Positions 1 through 9,041 of a DNA stretch of 64,000 nt are shown here, piece by piece. The DNA is taken from contig CALSRT010000002.1 in the NCBI GenBank assembly GCA_943788825.1, positions 558,001 through 622,000 of the forward strand, read 5' to 3'. The notes beneath the pieces were generated by a model. It had not been told where the DNA came from. It saw only the letters and a list, made by a program, of their open reading frames with translations, and ran no database searches. Source of the stretch: UBA4582 sp002389265 (GTDB taxonomy: Bacteria; Pseudomonadota; Gammaproteobacteria; Pseudomonadales; Azotimanducaceae). Numbering within the stretch: position 1 is the first letter of the stretch; each line of letters begins with the position of its first letter. Made by a program: the position numbers and the translations under genes.

Positions 1-1
1 T

Positions 2-313
2 CCTGCGGGGCTGGTGAAATCGGCCAGACAAAAGTCTAACATTCATGCTATCAGCGCTATTGAAATATTTAAGGTTGTTTCGACTGAGAAAATTAGTCGC
101 GGACGCCCACTGTTGGGTAGCGAATATCGCGTTGTGATGAATGGTGAAAGTTTTGCCAGCGCTGGCGAGTTGTTTATGTTCAGCGCGTTACTTGATCAAC
201 TGTTCGCTTTGCAAAATGTCGTGAACAGTTTTAGTCAACTGGTCGTTATCGACAGCAGAACTGGGGAGGAAGCGGAATGGCCAGTGAGACTAGGCACAAC
301 CGAGATTCTGTAG
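2..313 (+). CDS. tssF: Type VI secretion baseplate protein TssF, C-terminal fragment
   Basis: The reading frame is open to the left edge, so this is the end of a gene that starts outside the window; a GTG at 14 is only an internal codon. About 100 residues are seen. They match the TssF (ImpG/VasA) C-terminus: a stretch of the form FMFSALLDQLFALQNVVNSF, then a WPVRLG motif and a short hydrophobic tail. TssF is a large baseplate wedge subunit that binds TssG and TssK in the cytoplasm. The 3' end overlaps the following tssG start by 37 bases, the usual tssF-tssG order. The identification rests on this short tail plus the neighbour. Confidence 0.85.
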   Translation, partial: PAGLVKSARQKSNIHAISAIEIFKVVSTEKISRGRPLLGSEYRVVMNGESFASAGELFMFSALLDQLFALQNVVNSFSQLVVIDSRTGEEAEWPVRLGTTEIL

Positions 314-1269
314 AGCAGTCTCTAATTGAGAATGCCGCCCGATATAGCCTTGTTGAAGCTTATCGTGTTCTGTGCCTGATCGTCGCAGAAAATGGTATGG
401 ATCCATTGCATTATATTCGCCTGCGTCCAGTGTTAGGTATGGGGTTGCCGCGTTCCGAAGTGCAATCGATTGAAAGAGTGATGCTTGGTAATGGCCTTAA
501 TGTTTACCAAATCAATGTCAACCTTGCTGGTTTGTACGGACAGCAATCCGTTCTGCCAAACTTCATTACAGAAGAGATTGTACGCGCCTCGTATCAAGAC
601 GAGCATGGTGGACGCTTCTTCTTAGACCTCATTCATCAACGTCTTTACCAACTCGTATACAAGGCGCGGGTGGCAAATCTGCCCTATGCCTCGGCAGATA
701 GCGTGACTAATATGCAGCAAATGATGCTGTCTATGATTGGTCTCAGGGGTGCAAGTTGGATTGAGGATTTTGTCGATCCGGCTTTTATTTTGCGCAATAT
801 TAATGTGTTTCGACTTCAGCGCAGAACGAGTGCTGGTCTTATCCAACTGCTGGCGAATTTGTTTAAGCGGTCCACGGTCAGTGTTGAAGAATGCTGCGAA
901 CGGGCTTTCACGTTGCCTGAAAGTCAACGCTGCTTTATTGGTAGGCAAGGTAATGAGCTTGGTAATAACGGCATTGTCGGCAGCAAAATATCGGAATACC
1001 AAGGCAGAATTGTGGTCAAAATCAGCGGCATCAGCGCCGAGCAATACCGTCAATGGGCCTTGGATGAGCGCTATTGGCGCTCGCTAAAAACAATGATCCA
1101 ATATTTCCTTGACCAACCGCTGGTCGTTGAATTGCAATTCAATATATTGCAATCGGAAGGCTTCAAGTTGGTATTTGGCAAGCATAATCAAAATCAGTTA
1201 GGTCGTAGTGCATGGTTATTGCATGATCAAGCAAGTGAATCAATAGATGCGAGGGTGAGGGTTCTGTAA
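277..1269 (+). CDS. tssG: Type VI secretion baseplate protein TssG
   Basis: This 330-residue protein has the size and features of TssG (ImpH/VasB), the baseplate wedge partner of TssF. Near residue 100 it has the family hallmark LPNFITEEIV, followed by FLDLIHQRLYQLVYKARV, and a C-terminal half with a GNNGIVGSKI segment typical of the family. The ATG at 277 is preceded by a strong GGGAGGA ribosome site, which settles the start. It overlaps the tssF tail and should be co-translated with it. No further core tss gene follows, so this end of the core operon stops here and turns into regulatory genes. Confidence 0.93.
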   Translation: MASETRHNRDSVEQSLIENAARYSLVEAYRVLCLIVAENGMDPLHYIRLRPVLGMGLPRSEVQSIERVMLGNGLNVYQINVNLAGLYGQQSVLPNFITEEIVRASYQDEHGGRFFLDLIHQRLYQLVYKARVANLPYASADSVTNMQQMMLSMIGLRGASWIEDFVDPAFILRNINVFRLQRRTSAGLIQLLANLFKRSTVSVEECCERAFTLPESQRCFIGRQGNELGNNGIVGSKISEYQGRIVVKISGISAEQYRQWALDERYWRSLKTMIQYFLDQPLVVELQFNILQSEGFKLVFGKHNQNQLGRSAWLLHDQASESIDARVRVL

Positions 1270-1284
1270 TGAGCCAACAACAGC

Positions 1285-1380
1285 ATGCTGATTGCTACGC
1301 CGATGTTTAACGACGTTGCTCGTGGTGACGTTAGCCCCAAGCGGACGCCAAGTCAGCTGAATATTTGGGTCATGAAATAG
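1285..1380 (+). other. Short ORF of uncertain status between tssG and the sensor gene
   Basis: A 31-codon ORF (MLIATPMFNDV...) sits in the 135-base gap after tssG. A second, 13-codon ORF starts at 1269 on the tssG stop (TAATG overlap). Neither has a recognisable domain. They may be the remains of a gene that once linked tssG to the downstream phosphatase-like gene, or chance ORFs. I can support the reading frame only, not a function. Confidence 0.2.
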
Positions 1381-1404
1381 TACAGATTGAAGCAGGGCTC
1401 GAAA

Positions 1405-3267
1405 ATGAAATTTTCATTCGCAGTAAAACTCGGATTATTGTTGGTTACAGTGATTACCACGCTGACGGGCGCTATCTTGTTCAATTCTTACAGCTACTCG
1501 AAAAATGTCACGTATGACGACTTTAAGGCCAGTATCAGCGCGGTGACAAATACAGGCGCGTTCGTTTTCAATGAAGAGGCTCGAGATGTAATCGAGTCTC
1601 TTAAGCAACGATTGAACCAGAGTCTAGCTGGAGAGAGCAATATTGAGCTTAATGACTGGGTCAAGACTTTAAAATCTCACGATGTTAAGCCCGCGTTAAG
1701 TGCTGCTACCTCCAATCAACTCCAAGATAGCCTAGAGTTTCAGACGTTGGTGCAATTGCTACGACGGGTAAAAGCGGGTGGTGGGAAAGTTGTAGCGCCG
1801 CTTAGATTGCTAGATCAGAGCGACGCGGGCAGGCAGTGCTCAGCTGGCCATAATAACCCCAAAGTGCCGGTGGGTAGCGGGTTCGTAGCACGCCGGGTCT
1901 ATCTGTCTGTACCGATTCCAGGCGTTGATCCCTCCGAGGCGGTCATGTTGCTGGCTAATTCTAATTATGAGTCGGAGATGGGTGGTGACGCAAAGTATCC
2001 CATTGGTGATACCTATCGGCCGAAAGCGAGGTTCAGCAGTGCCTTCAGGGATGGCGAGTTGAGTATCTCTAACTGGTATGTAGATGAATTCGATCCGTGT
2101 ATTAAGATTATGACCGCGGCAATACCGATTAAAAACGAGGATGGCAAAGTGATAGCGGTGCTGGGTGCGGATTATCCTATATTGGAGTTTGAGCAACGTG
2201 TAAATGAGCTAGAGGCCGACAGTTGGAATCTGTTTGGGATTGCCGCGGCGATCGCGTTTATCTTTACCTTAGTCGTAGGTTACTGGGTGGTAGTACCGTT
2301 GACCCGTTTAAGAGAAGGTGCTGTACAATTGCTAAGACATAATTTTTCGCATCGGGTGAATGTTACATCGACTGACGAATTTGGAGTCCTGGCCACGACT
2401 ATCAACAAGGTCAGTGAAACACTTGGAGATTTTACCCTTAACCTTGAGCGAATAGTCGAGGAGCGTACGGTCAAACTTTCCGCAGCTAATGAGGAGGTGG
2501 TGCAACTAAATGAGCTGCTACAGCGAGAGAACGCCCACTTGGGTGCCGAGGTAGACAGCCTGATCAGGTTGCGCGAAAAGCAACTGGAACATGTCGAAGG
2601 GAAGATTGATCGGGGAAAATATGCGATCAATTTTCGCTACCTGCCGACGCGTTCGGTAGGCGGTGATTTTTGGCATCTAGGACAGAATCGCGACGATTTG
2701 ATCGAACTTTGCTATGGGCAGGTTTCGGGTTATGGTCTTGAAACGGCGACAACCGTATTGCAGTTACAGGCACTTTTCAAGTCGTTGGCCGGTGAGCCAA
2801 TCAGCAGTCAGCTTAAGAATGCCAACGACTATCTATACAGCCAGCAGAAAGTGTTGACTAACCCGCTGTTCGCGAAGGTGCTATACATCACGCTTAGCGA
2901 GGACCGAATGAGCGTTAGTGGTTACGGAGAACCGCCTATTGCATTCAACAACCATCAGGTGGAAGAGTTGGCTTCAGGCTTCATGTCGACCCCACTGGGA
3001 TTAGATTCGAAAATAGAAATTGGTACGGAGAAGCGGTCGTTTGGCAACATGAGTTACTTGTTGTTTTCAGCGGGTTTTAGACAAGCAGTTTTGAAACTGC
3101 ACAATGTGCAAGACCTTGATCTGACACCACAGCGTTTTCTAGAACTTACTGGCCTACGCGAAGCTGGGGTGGATGACCTGACCGCACGATTGCGGGCCGA
3201 AGATTGGTTCGAAAATTTTGAAGATGATGTTAGCTTCATTCTCATTGAGCGGCTTGTGGACCTATGA
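1405..3267 (+). CDS. Membrane sensor with HAMP and SpoIIE/PP2C-like phosphatase domain
   Basis: A 620-residue membrane protein. TM1 lies at about residues 8-28, a periplasmic sensor region at about 30-272, TM2 at about 275-298, then HAMP, a coiled coil (about 350-400) and a SpoIIE/RsbU-type PP2C-like domain to the end. The metal-site motif VGGDFW is present (about 417-422), and so is the terminal EDDVSFILIERL. The central motif, normally GDVSGxG, reads GQVSGYG, so the metal-binding Asp is replaced by Gln. I take ATG 1405 rather than TTG 1387 because the hydrophobic leader starts there. The gene overlaps the following STAS-like gene by 4 bases. Family knowledge suggests partner switching with an anti-sigma antagonist; control of the adjacent T6SS is inference. 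Confidence 0.8.
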   Translation: MKFSFAVKLGLLLVTVITTLTGAILFNSYSYSKNVTYDDFKASISAVTNTGAFVFNEEARDVIESLKQRLNQSLAGESNIELNDWVKTLKSHDVKPALSAATSNQLQDSLEFQTLVQLLRRVKAGGGKVVAPLRLLDQSDAGRQCSAGHNNPKVPVGSGFVARRVYLSVPIPGVDPSEAVMLLANSNYESEMGGDAKYPIGDTYRPKARFSSAFRDGELSISNWYVDEFDPCIKIMTAAIPIKNEDGKVIAVLGADYPILEFEQRVNELEADSWNLFGIAAAIAFIFTLVVGYWVVVPLTRLREGAVQLLRHNFSHRVNVTSTDEFGVLATTINKVSETLGDFTLNLERIVEERTVKLSAANEEVVQLNELLQRENAHLGAEVDSLIRLREKQLEHVEGKIDRGKYAINFRYLPTRSVGGDFWHLGQNRDDLIELCYGQVSGYGLETATTVLQLQALFKSLAGEPISSQLKNANDYLYSQQKVLTNPLFAKVLYITLSEDRMSVSGYGEPPIAFNNHQVEELASGFMSTPLGLDSKIEIGTEKRSFGNMSYLLFSAGFRQAVLKLHNVQDLDLTPQRFLELTGLREAGVDDLTARLRAEDWFENFEDDVSFILIERLVDL

Positions 3268-3647
3268 ATCAATCAATCGAAGCAGCGGCGTTTCATTACG
3301 ACAAGTTGATCGGACGCTTGATCTTCAACAGTTCATGCCGATTATTATGGCGCAGCGAGATTGATCAAGGGAAAAACTTGTTGCGCTATTTAGATGAAAA
3401 TCGCGTTTCTTCACTGCAGGTTCACCTGCAGGGTAGTGTTTTTTTTGATTTAAACTCGGCGCTGCTGTTCTACCAGATCGTCAAGCTATTCGCCAAGGAC
3501 CGACAAAAAAGCCTGGTAGTGTTTACTCGTGACGACGTGCGTGCACAGCGTCAGCTGATAGAGGTCGCTCTGAAGCTGGATCCGCGAATAAAGCTTGAAT
3601 TTACTTTTAGTGAAGACTTCAAACCCCATCACGTGCAAGTCGCTTAG
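3264..3647 (+). CDS. STAS-like (anti-anti-sigma-type) protein
   Basis: A 127-residue soluble protein starting on the ATGA overlap with the SpoIIE-type gene, so the two are surely co-translated. The pattern of short beta strands and helices (GRLIFNSSCRLL, LQVHLQGSVFF, LNSALLFYQIVKLF, KSLVVFTR) fits a STAS fold of about 100 residues. A serine in the FDLNSALLF segment lies where STAS antagonists carry the phosphorylated Ser, but the usual DSSG form is absent. Context is the main support: a PP2C-like phosphatase and its STAS substrate form a standard pair. Domain assignment is moderate. Confidence 0.6.
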   Translation: MNQSIEAAAFHYDKLIGRLIFNSSCRLLWRSEIDQGKNLLRYLDENRVSSLQVHLQGSVFFDLNSALLFYQIVKLFAKDRQKSLVVFTRDDVRAQRQLIEVALKLDPRIKLEFTFSEDFKPHHVQVA

Positions 3648-3763
3648 GCATCATGGCTGAAACTAGCTAACGGAAACCGGTTGTCGAAAGTGGGGTAAGT
3701 GATTCGACAACTAGATGCGAATCGACTGGCCATCAAGCAATCATAGATGAAGCTAACGAAACT

Positions 3764-3823
3764 GCAGTCATGGACAGGGCAGTCATGGACAGGGTAGTCA
3801 TGGACAGAGTGGTGATGGAGGAG
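3764..3823. repeat. 15-bp tandem repeat, about 4 copies
   Basis: The unit GCAGTCATGGACAGG occurs twice exactly at 3764-3793, then as two diverging copies (GTAGTCATGGACAGA and GTGGTGATGGAGGAG). It lies in the 325-base gap between the STAS-like gene and the ABC transporter. Apart from the repeat I see no gene in that gap. Confidence 0.9.
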
Positions 3824-3972
3824 GGTGGTCATGAAGGGCGCTCAAGTCGTCATCCGAAAGTCGTAATCATCAAAGGTATCCCTTGAATCCTAGAGGCTGA
3901 TACTCGACACGCACAAGCGGCGCTGAAATTGCTATACTCGTGAACTTGTTCACCAGTTACGATTGAGCTTTC

Positions 3973-4923
3973 ATGAGTACGTCCCCTCTTATTCAGAGCC
4001 CCACATCGGCGGCGCCAGAGATGGCTCTGACCATCGAAAATTTAACCAAGACTTATGCCAACGATTTTCAGGCGCTACGTGGCATCAGCCTGAATGTTGA
4101 GCGGGGTGATTTCTTTGCGTTACTGGGCCCCAATGGCGCGGGCAAGTCCACCACCATCGGCATCATTTTTTCTTTGATAGACAAGACCAGCGGCAAGGTC
4201 AATATTTGTGGCATCGACATCGATCAGGATTTTCCGACCGCGAAAAAGCACGTAGGCATTGTTCCTCAGGAATTCAACTTCAACGTCTTTGAAAAGGTCA
4301 AGCATATCGTGATTACCCAGGGCGGCTATTACGGTCTGCCGCGGGCACTGGCTGAGGAACGGGCAGAGAAATACCTGAAAATCCTTGGCCTGTGGGATAA
4401 GCGTAACGAGACCGCTCGGTCGTTGTCGGGTGGTATGAAACGGCGTTTGATGATCGCCCGCGCTCTGGTGCACGAGCCTGAACTGTTGATTTTAGATGAG
4501 CCCACCGCAGGAGTGGATATCGAGATGCGTCGTGCCATGTGGGACTTTCTGCGCGAACTGAATGAGAGCGGCACGACGATTATCCTCACCACCCACTACC
4601 TGGAGGAAGCTGAGACCCTGTGTCGCAATATTGCCATCATCGATGCAGGCCAAATCATCCATGACGGCAGTATGCGCGACCTGCTGCGCGAGTTACACAC
4701 CGAGACATTTGTATTGGATGCGGCTCAACCGCTGCCGCCAGCGCTTGAGATACCCGGCTATCCAACCGTCGTGGTAGATGCCCATAGTGTTGAAGTCGTC
4801 GTGGATAAACACCAGGGTCTGAATGCCCTGTTCGCAGAACTGTCGCGTCAGGGGATTGAGATCCAGAGCCTGCGTAACAAGACCAACCGCCTTGAGGAAA
4901 TGTTTGTGAGCCTACTGCAATGA
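3973..4923 (+). CDS. yadG: ABC-2 exporter ATP-binding subunit, YadG-like
   Basis: This 316-residue ATPase carries Walker A (GPNGAGKST, about residue 53), signature LSGGMKRR, Walker B LLILDEPTAGVD and the H-loop TTHYLEEAE. The body closely follows E. coli YadG, including the VPQEFNFN Q-loop segment and the C-terminal NRLEEMFVSL. YadG pairs with YadH in an exporter of unknown substrate at the inner membrane. About 16 extra residues precede the usual start; an internal ATG at 4021 is a possible alternative. It overlaps the permease gene by 4 bases (ATGA). Confidence 0.93.
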   Translation: MSTSPLIQSPTSAAPEMALTIENLTKTYANDFQALRGISLNVERGDFFALLGPNGAGKSTTIGIIFSLIDKTSGKVNICGIDIDQDFPTAKKHVGIVPQEFNFNVFEKVKHIVITQGGYYGLPRALAEERAEKYLKILGLWDKRNETARSLSGGMKRRLMIARALVHEPELLILDEPTAGVDIEMRRAMWDFLRELNESGTTIILTTHYLEEAETLCRNIAIIDAGQIIHDGSMRDLLRELHTETFVLDAAQPLPPALEIPGYPTVVVDAHSVEVVVDKHQGLNALFAELSRQGIEIQSLRNKTNRLEEMFVSLLQ

Positions 4924-5693
4924 GTGCTTTTGAAACCTGGATTGCCTTTCAGACTATTGTCATCAAAGAGATGCGGCGCTACCTGCGAATTTGGCCGCAG
5001 ACCCTACTGCCGCCGGCTATCACCATGACCTTGTACTTTGTCATTTTTGGGGCGCTGATCGGCTCACGTATCGGTGAAATGGGCGGTTTCTCCTACATGC
5101 AGTTCGTTGTGCCGGGTTTAATCATGATGGCGGTGGTGACTAACTCCTATTCCAATACCGTGTCGTCGTTTTTTGGCACCAAGTATAACCATAGCCTTGA
5201 GGAGCTGCTGGTATCGCCAACGCCTAATTGGGTGATTTTGGCGGGTTATGTGGTGGGCAGTGTCAGTCGCGGGTTACTGGTGGCGGTGATCGTTACCTGC
5301 TTGTCGTTATTCTTTGCTGACCTGCATGTCCAACATCTGGGTATGACAGTGCTAGTGGTGTTGATGACGGCAGTGTTGTTCTCCATGTTCGGCTTTATCA
5401 ATGCGGTGTATGCCAACAGCTTTGATGATATCTCGATCGTGCCCACCTTCGTGCTCACACCGCTGATTTATCTCGGCGGAGTGTTCTACTCGCTGGACCT
5501 ATTGCCAGAGTTTTGGGCGAATGTTTCCAAACTCAATCCGCTGGTGTATGTGGTCAACGGCTTTCGTTATGGGGTGTTGGGGGTGTCAGACGTAAATGTC
5601 AGTTTTTCTCTCGGCATGATCTGCCTGTTTACGGGCGTGACGTCAGTGTTCTGCCTGCGCCTGCTCAACTCAGGATCTCGTTTGCGCGACTAA
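4920..5693 (+). CDS. yadH: ABC-2 exporter permease subunit, YadH-like
   Basis: A 257-residue permease with six predicted membrane segments and the conserved ABC-2 text FDDISIVPTFVLTPLIYLGGVFYS near residues 165-188 (cited here as the FDDIS, VPTF and YLGGVFYS blocks). It matches E. coli YadH from the RIWPQTLLPPAITMTLYF block to the RYGVLGVSDV block. It is translationally coupled to the YadG-like ATPase. Together they should form a homodimeric exporter; the substrate is not known for the family. The following genes converge on it. Confidence 0.93.
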   Translation: MSAFETWIAFQTIVIKEMRRYLRIWPQTLLPPAITMTLYFVIFGALIGSRIGEMGGFSYMQFVVPGLIMMAVVTNSYSNTVSSFFGTKYNHSLEELLVSPTPNWVILAGYVVGSVSRGLLVAVIVTCLSLFFADLHVQHLGMTVLVVLMTAVLFSMFGFINAVYANSFDDISIVPTFVLTPLIYLGGVFYSLDLLPEFWANVSKLNPLVYVVNGFRYGVLGVSDVNVSFSLGMICLFTGVTSVFCLRLLNSGSRLRD

Positions 5694-5765
5694 CCAGTGA
5701 GGCCCATTGAGCCTCGGCACCGACGGGCTAAACCTGTTTTAGCTGTCTGTCTGCTTGTCCGGTGC

Positions 5766-7346
5766 TCAGGGCAGCGACACCTTGGCGTGAGGCGACGGGA
5801 TGAAACAGCCGCCTTCCATCGTGCCATCTTGGCGCCGTTTGATGATCTGCGGCAGAGCGAACAGATTCGGTGACACGCCATTGATTCTAACCAGCGTCTC
5901 GGGATAATGGTCGACCAACCCCTGAATAATACTGTCGGGCAGCGACGCCATGATCGTCACCAGATCGGTGCCTGAGACATCCAGCCTGCCTTGGTGGGCA
6001 GCCGCATCTACCGTCATGCCAAAATCCACCATTGATGAGATCAACTGGAATACCGCCGGGAAAATTTTTCTACCGCCACAGGCGCCAGCGGCGAACAAGC
6101 TGCCGTCAGCCTGCTGAACGATCACAGGGCACATATTACACAGTGGGTGACGACCACCAACGACGGAATTGGGCTTGCCCGGTCGAGGGTCAAACCACAT
6201 CATGCCGTTATTCATCAATACGCCCGTGTGGGGCAGCATTACCCGTGAGCCGAAAGCTGACATAATAGTTTGCGTGTGTGACACCACATTACCGTCCTTG
6301 TCAGCGACACAGATATGGGTGGTGTTCGTGGGTATGGCTTTGTCCGGCCCATCGCCTTCACCTAAGTTCGTCAGACGATAATCATAAGCTTCAAGCAATG
6401 CGTCTGCGTAAGCCTTAAAGGTATCCAAGTCTGGCGCCGGAGGAAGATCCCGCAGCTTGCCCTGGAGCAGCGTCAGCGCATGGATCAGACTGGGTCCGGC
6501 GGTCATGGGCCCGGCTGTGTGGACCGTGGCGCCACGGTAGTTTGTGGTGGTGGTGGCCGACAACTTGGCTGCATAGGCGCTGAGATCTGCCAGAGTGATG
6601 CGTGATCCGGCGGCAGTCAGGTCTGTGACGAGGTCTTGAGCGAGCGCACCGTTGTAAAAATCGTCAGGTCCGTGGGCTTGCAGGCGGCGATAAGTGCGCG
6701 CCAGTTCACCTAGGGGTAGGGTGGCGATGCTGCCATCAATCTGGGGCGTTGGTGGCAGACCGTCGGCGAGATAAACCCGCTGAGTCTCGGGATAGGCAGC
6801 CAAACCACGAGCGAAACTATTGATCTTGGCCGCGCTGAACCAGTCAATAGGCAGTCCCCACTCAGCCAGTTGGCACGCGGGCTCGATAACCTGTTGCCAA
6901 TTCATAGTGCCGAACTTTGCCAGCGCCATGGAAACACCTTTGATATAGCCCGGCACGGCCACAGCCAGGGGTCCATGGATATTGGTGTCGCCGGTCACTT
7001 TCGGCCAGTTGAATGAGTCGGCACTGTTTTCACCGCCGGCCGCGAGTGGATAATCCGCGGCTTGGGCCGCGAAGGGGGCGCGCATGCCGTACTCTACCAG
7101 ATGCACCTTATTTTCCTTGGCAAGATAGATCAGCGTATAGCCGCCACCGCCGAGGCCGCTCATCCAAGGCTCGACGGTACCAATCGCCAGTCCGGCGGCC
7201 ATGGCGGCGTCGATGGCGTTGCCGCCTTGCCTGAGTACCGCGGCACCGACATCTGAGGCCAGATGGTGTTGACTGGCCACCATGCCCGCGTCACTCAGGA
7301 CGCTCGATTTTCGGATCTGCCAGAATTCCTTAACGCGGTCTTGCAT
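5766..7346 (-). CDS. Gamma-glutamyltransferase family protein
   Basis: A 526-residue Ntn-hydrolase precursor. The segment NTTHICVADKDGNVVSHTQT contains the Thr that, in the family, is exposed by self-cleavage and becomes the nucleophile. GGNAIDAAMAAGL near the N-terminus and GLGGGGYTLIY are also family blocks. There is no signal peptide, unlike periplasmic GGT, so a cytoplasmic member acting on gamma-glutamyl or related amide substrates is more likely; the substrate cannot be read from sequence. An AAGGAG site 7 bases before ATG 7346 fixes the start. It is monocistronic and convergent with the YadGH-like operon. Confidence 0.9.
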   Translation of the reverse strand: MQDRVKEFWQIRKSSVLSDAGMVASQHHLASDVGAAVLRQGGNAIDAAMAAGLAIGTVEPWMSGLGGGGYTLIYLAKENKVHLVEYGMRAPFAAQAADYPLAAGGENSADSFNWPKVTGDTNIHGPLAVAVPGYIKGVSMALAKFGTMNWQQVIEPACQLAEWGLPIDWFSAAKINSFARGLAAYPETQRVYLADGLPPTPQIDGSIATLPLGELARTYRRLQAHGPDDFYNGALAQDLVTDLTAAGSRITLADLSAYAAKLSATTTTNYRGATVHTAGPMTAGPSLIHALTLLQGKLRDLPPAPDLDTFKAYADALLEAYDYRLTNLGEGDGPDKAIPTNTTHICVADKDGNVVSHTQTIMSAFGSRVMLPHTGVLMNNGMMWFDPRPGKPNSVVGGRHPLCNMCPVIVQQADGSLFAAGACGGRKIFPAVFQLISSMVDFGMTVDAAAHQGRLDVSGTDLVTIMASLPDSIIQGLVDHYPETLVRINGVSPNLFALPQIIKRRQDGTMEGGCFIPSPHAKVSLP

Positions 7347-7434
7347 ATGGATCTCCTTGTTTCGCGACGCGCATTGCAGCGCGTTGACGACAGGTCAATC
7401 AATACAGGATTGCCTGCACTTGGCTATTTCGATT

Positions 7435-7518
7435 CAGCTATGGGTTCAGCTGTCGGTACAGCTATCAGTACAGCTATCAGTACAGCTATCAGTACAGCTA
7501 TCAGTTCAGCTATCGTTT
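7435..7518. repeat. 12-bp tandem repeat, 7 copies
   Basis: The unit CAGCTATCAGTA is repeated seven times in phase, with the central copies exact and the outer ones diverged. It lies in the 474-base gap upstream of the GGT-family gene and of the divergent hydrolase gene, so both promoters must be near it. The 12-base period is a multiple of three and leaves open frames on both strands, which explains a spurious SVQLSVQLSVQL-type ORF here. No other gene is visible in the gap. Confidence 0.95.
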
Positions 7519-7820
7519 CCGATACCGATTCGTGTATCGAATTTTGTCTTGGACAATACTAGCAAACCTAGTCTCGGCGGTTTAGTTTAGGTGTATCGCT
7601 GAGCTGACCTGATAATGGCAGCACGGCCGATCGTTATTGGTGGCGATTTATAGGCCTGCTGTTCGTGTCATTGTCGAACAAATAAATTTAAACTAAAAGA
7701 GTAAGCAATCGATCTATTGTCAGAATCGCGCACTCGCAGACTTGTGCCACTTGGCTAAAGCCTGCGAATTCAGCCCGTAGATGGGGCCCGCATGCCTCGA
7801 AATGACCCAGAGTCCCTACT

Positions 7821-8702
7821 ATGCCGCCCAACAAAACCAGCCCTACCTCACACACCTATTTTTCTGAGCGCCTGAAGCTGCACTATCTCGATTGGGGTAA
7901 CCCAGACGCACCAGATGTGTTGCTCATTCATGGCTCCCAGGATAATTGCCACAATTGGGATTGGACCGCGCAGCAGCTGTGCGCTGACTATCATGTGATC
8001 GCGCCAGATTTACGGGGGCATGGTGACTCCGAATGGGTAAAAGGCAGTCCCTACAGTATCCTGGACTATGTCTACGACATCGCACAGTTGGTGGAGCAAG
8101 AGGATCTGAACCCGGTCAATGTCATTGCCCACTCCATGGGCGGCACCGTTGCTTGCCTGTTTGCTGGGATTTATCCAGAGAAAGTCAGCAGCTTGATCTC
8201 CGTAGAGGGGGTTGGCGGTCACTGGTATATGCGCACCGACGAGCATCCCCAAGCGCGTATTCGCGATTGGATTGAGAACACCCGACAACTGGCCGGCAGA
8301 GTGCCACGGAAATACGCCAGCCTCAGCGAAGCCTTTCAGCGCATGCAGAAGTCCAATCCCCACCTCAGCGAGGAACGCGCTCGTCACTTGACCACCCACG
8401 GCAGTAACCGGAATGAAGATGGCACCTACTCCTGGAAGTTTGATAACTACACCCATTCGGGCTCGCCACTGGGCATGGATTTTAACGACATGACTCAACT
8501 GTGGGAGAAGATCGACTGTCCGACATTGCTGATGAATGCCAAGCAAGGCTTCGGTCACCGCACCGGCCAGGAAGACACGTTGAAATACTTTCGGCAGGGC
8601 GAAGTGCTGGATATCGACCAGGCAGGTCATTGGCTGCACCATGATCAGTTCGATGTGTATCTGGCAGCCTGTTCACAGTTTTTAGCGCGGCATGCGAGAT
8701 AG
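7821..8702 (+). CDS. Alpha/beta hydrolase
   Basis: A 293-residue alpha/beta-hydrolase-fold enzyme. The oxyanion block LLIHGSQDNCHNW, the nucleophile elbow AHSMGG (Ser near residue 108) and the terminal GHWLHHD histidine are all visible; the acid residue probably lies in the C-terminal third. The closest general resemblance is to single-domain esterase/lactonase/dehalogenase-like hydrolases, and the substrate cannot be told. No signal peptide, so cytoplasmic. It stands alone between the repeat-bearing gap and a MATE transporter gene. Confidence 0.85.
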   Translation: MPPNKTSPTSHTYFSERLKLHYLDWGNPDAPDVLLIHGSQDNCHNWDWTAQQLCADYHVIAPDLRGHGDSEWVKGSPYSILDYVYDIAQLVEQEDLNPVNVIAHSMGGTVACLFAGIYPEKVSSLISVEGVGGHWYMRTDEHPQARIRDWIENTRQLAGRVPRKYASLSEAFQRMQKSNPHLSEERARHLTTHGSNRNEDGTYSWKFDNYTHSGSPLGMDFNDMTQLWEKIDCPTLLMNAKQGFGHRTGQEDTLKYFRQGEVLDIDQAGHWLHHDQFDVYLAACSQFLARHAR

Positions 8703-9041
8703 GCGCAGCGGTGGTCGGCCTATAAAATATAGTGCATAGACGATGTATGCGCTCACTATCCAGCCGTTGTGCGCATTTTCTGTAGCGGCTTGCGCCTCTG
8801 GCATGGAAATTGGCAACTGATGCGGGCTCTTAACCCAGTGCGCCAAGGTTAAAGCGTTTGGCCGGCACATCGCTGCCTGCACACTGGCGCCGGGACACCA
8901 ATTGGAGCGGGAGTAATCAGCGCTCAATGGCGTCGGAGGAAAGTTCGGGATAGAGCCTTGGGGGAGTCGAAGCCAGTGACTGCAACATTGCAACTGACAA
9001 GCGTCGAAAGTTAAACTCACCGCCACTTTGATCAACCATGG
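8703..9041. other. Gap with no recognisable feature
   Basis: These 339 bases separate the hydrolase and MATE genes, which share a strand. An ORF on the minus strand runs through it but has no domain and overlaps the hydrolase end. I see no repeat, RNA gene or clear terminator. Confidence 0.5.

Noticed and set aside
622..1053. Minus-strand ORF of 143 codons inside tssG
   Set aside because: Antisense shadow of a well-identified gene with no ribosome site or domain.
5699..5745. Two small hairpins between the YadH-like and GGT genes as terminators
   Set aside because: Stems of five to six pairs without a following T-run on either strand; too weak to call.
7435..7518. CRISPR-like look of the repeat array
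   Set aside because: Units are contiguous without spacers and no cas gene is present.
7263..7590. ORFs with repeated SVQL or AIST units before the hydrolase
   Set aside because: Produced by the 12-bp tandem repeat, whose period keeps any frame open; no start site or conserved sequence.
8010..8642. Minus-strand ORF of 210 codons inside the alpha/beta hydrolase
   Set aside because: Antisense to a gene with a visible catalytic triad; no family features of its own.
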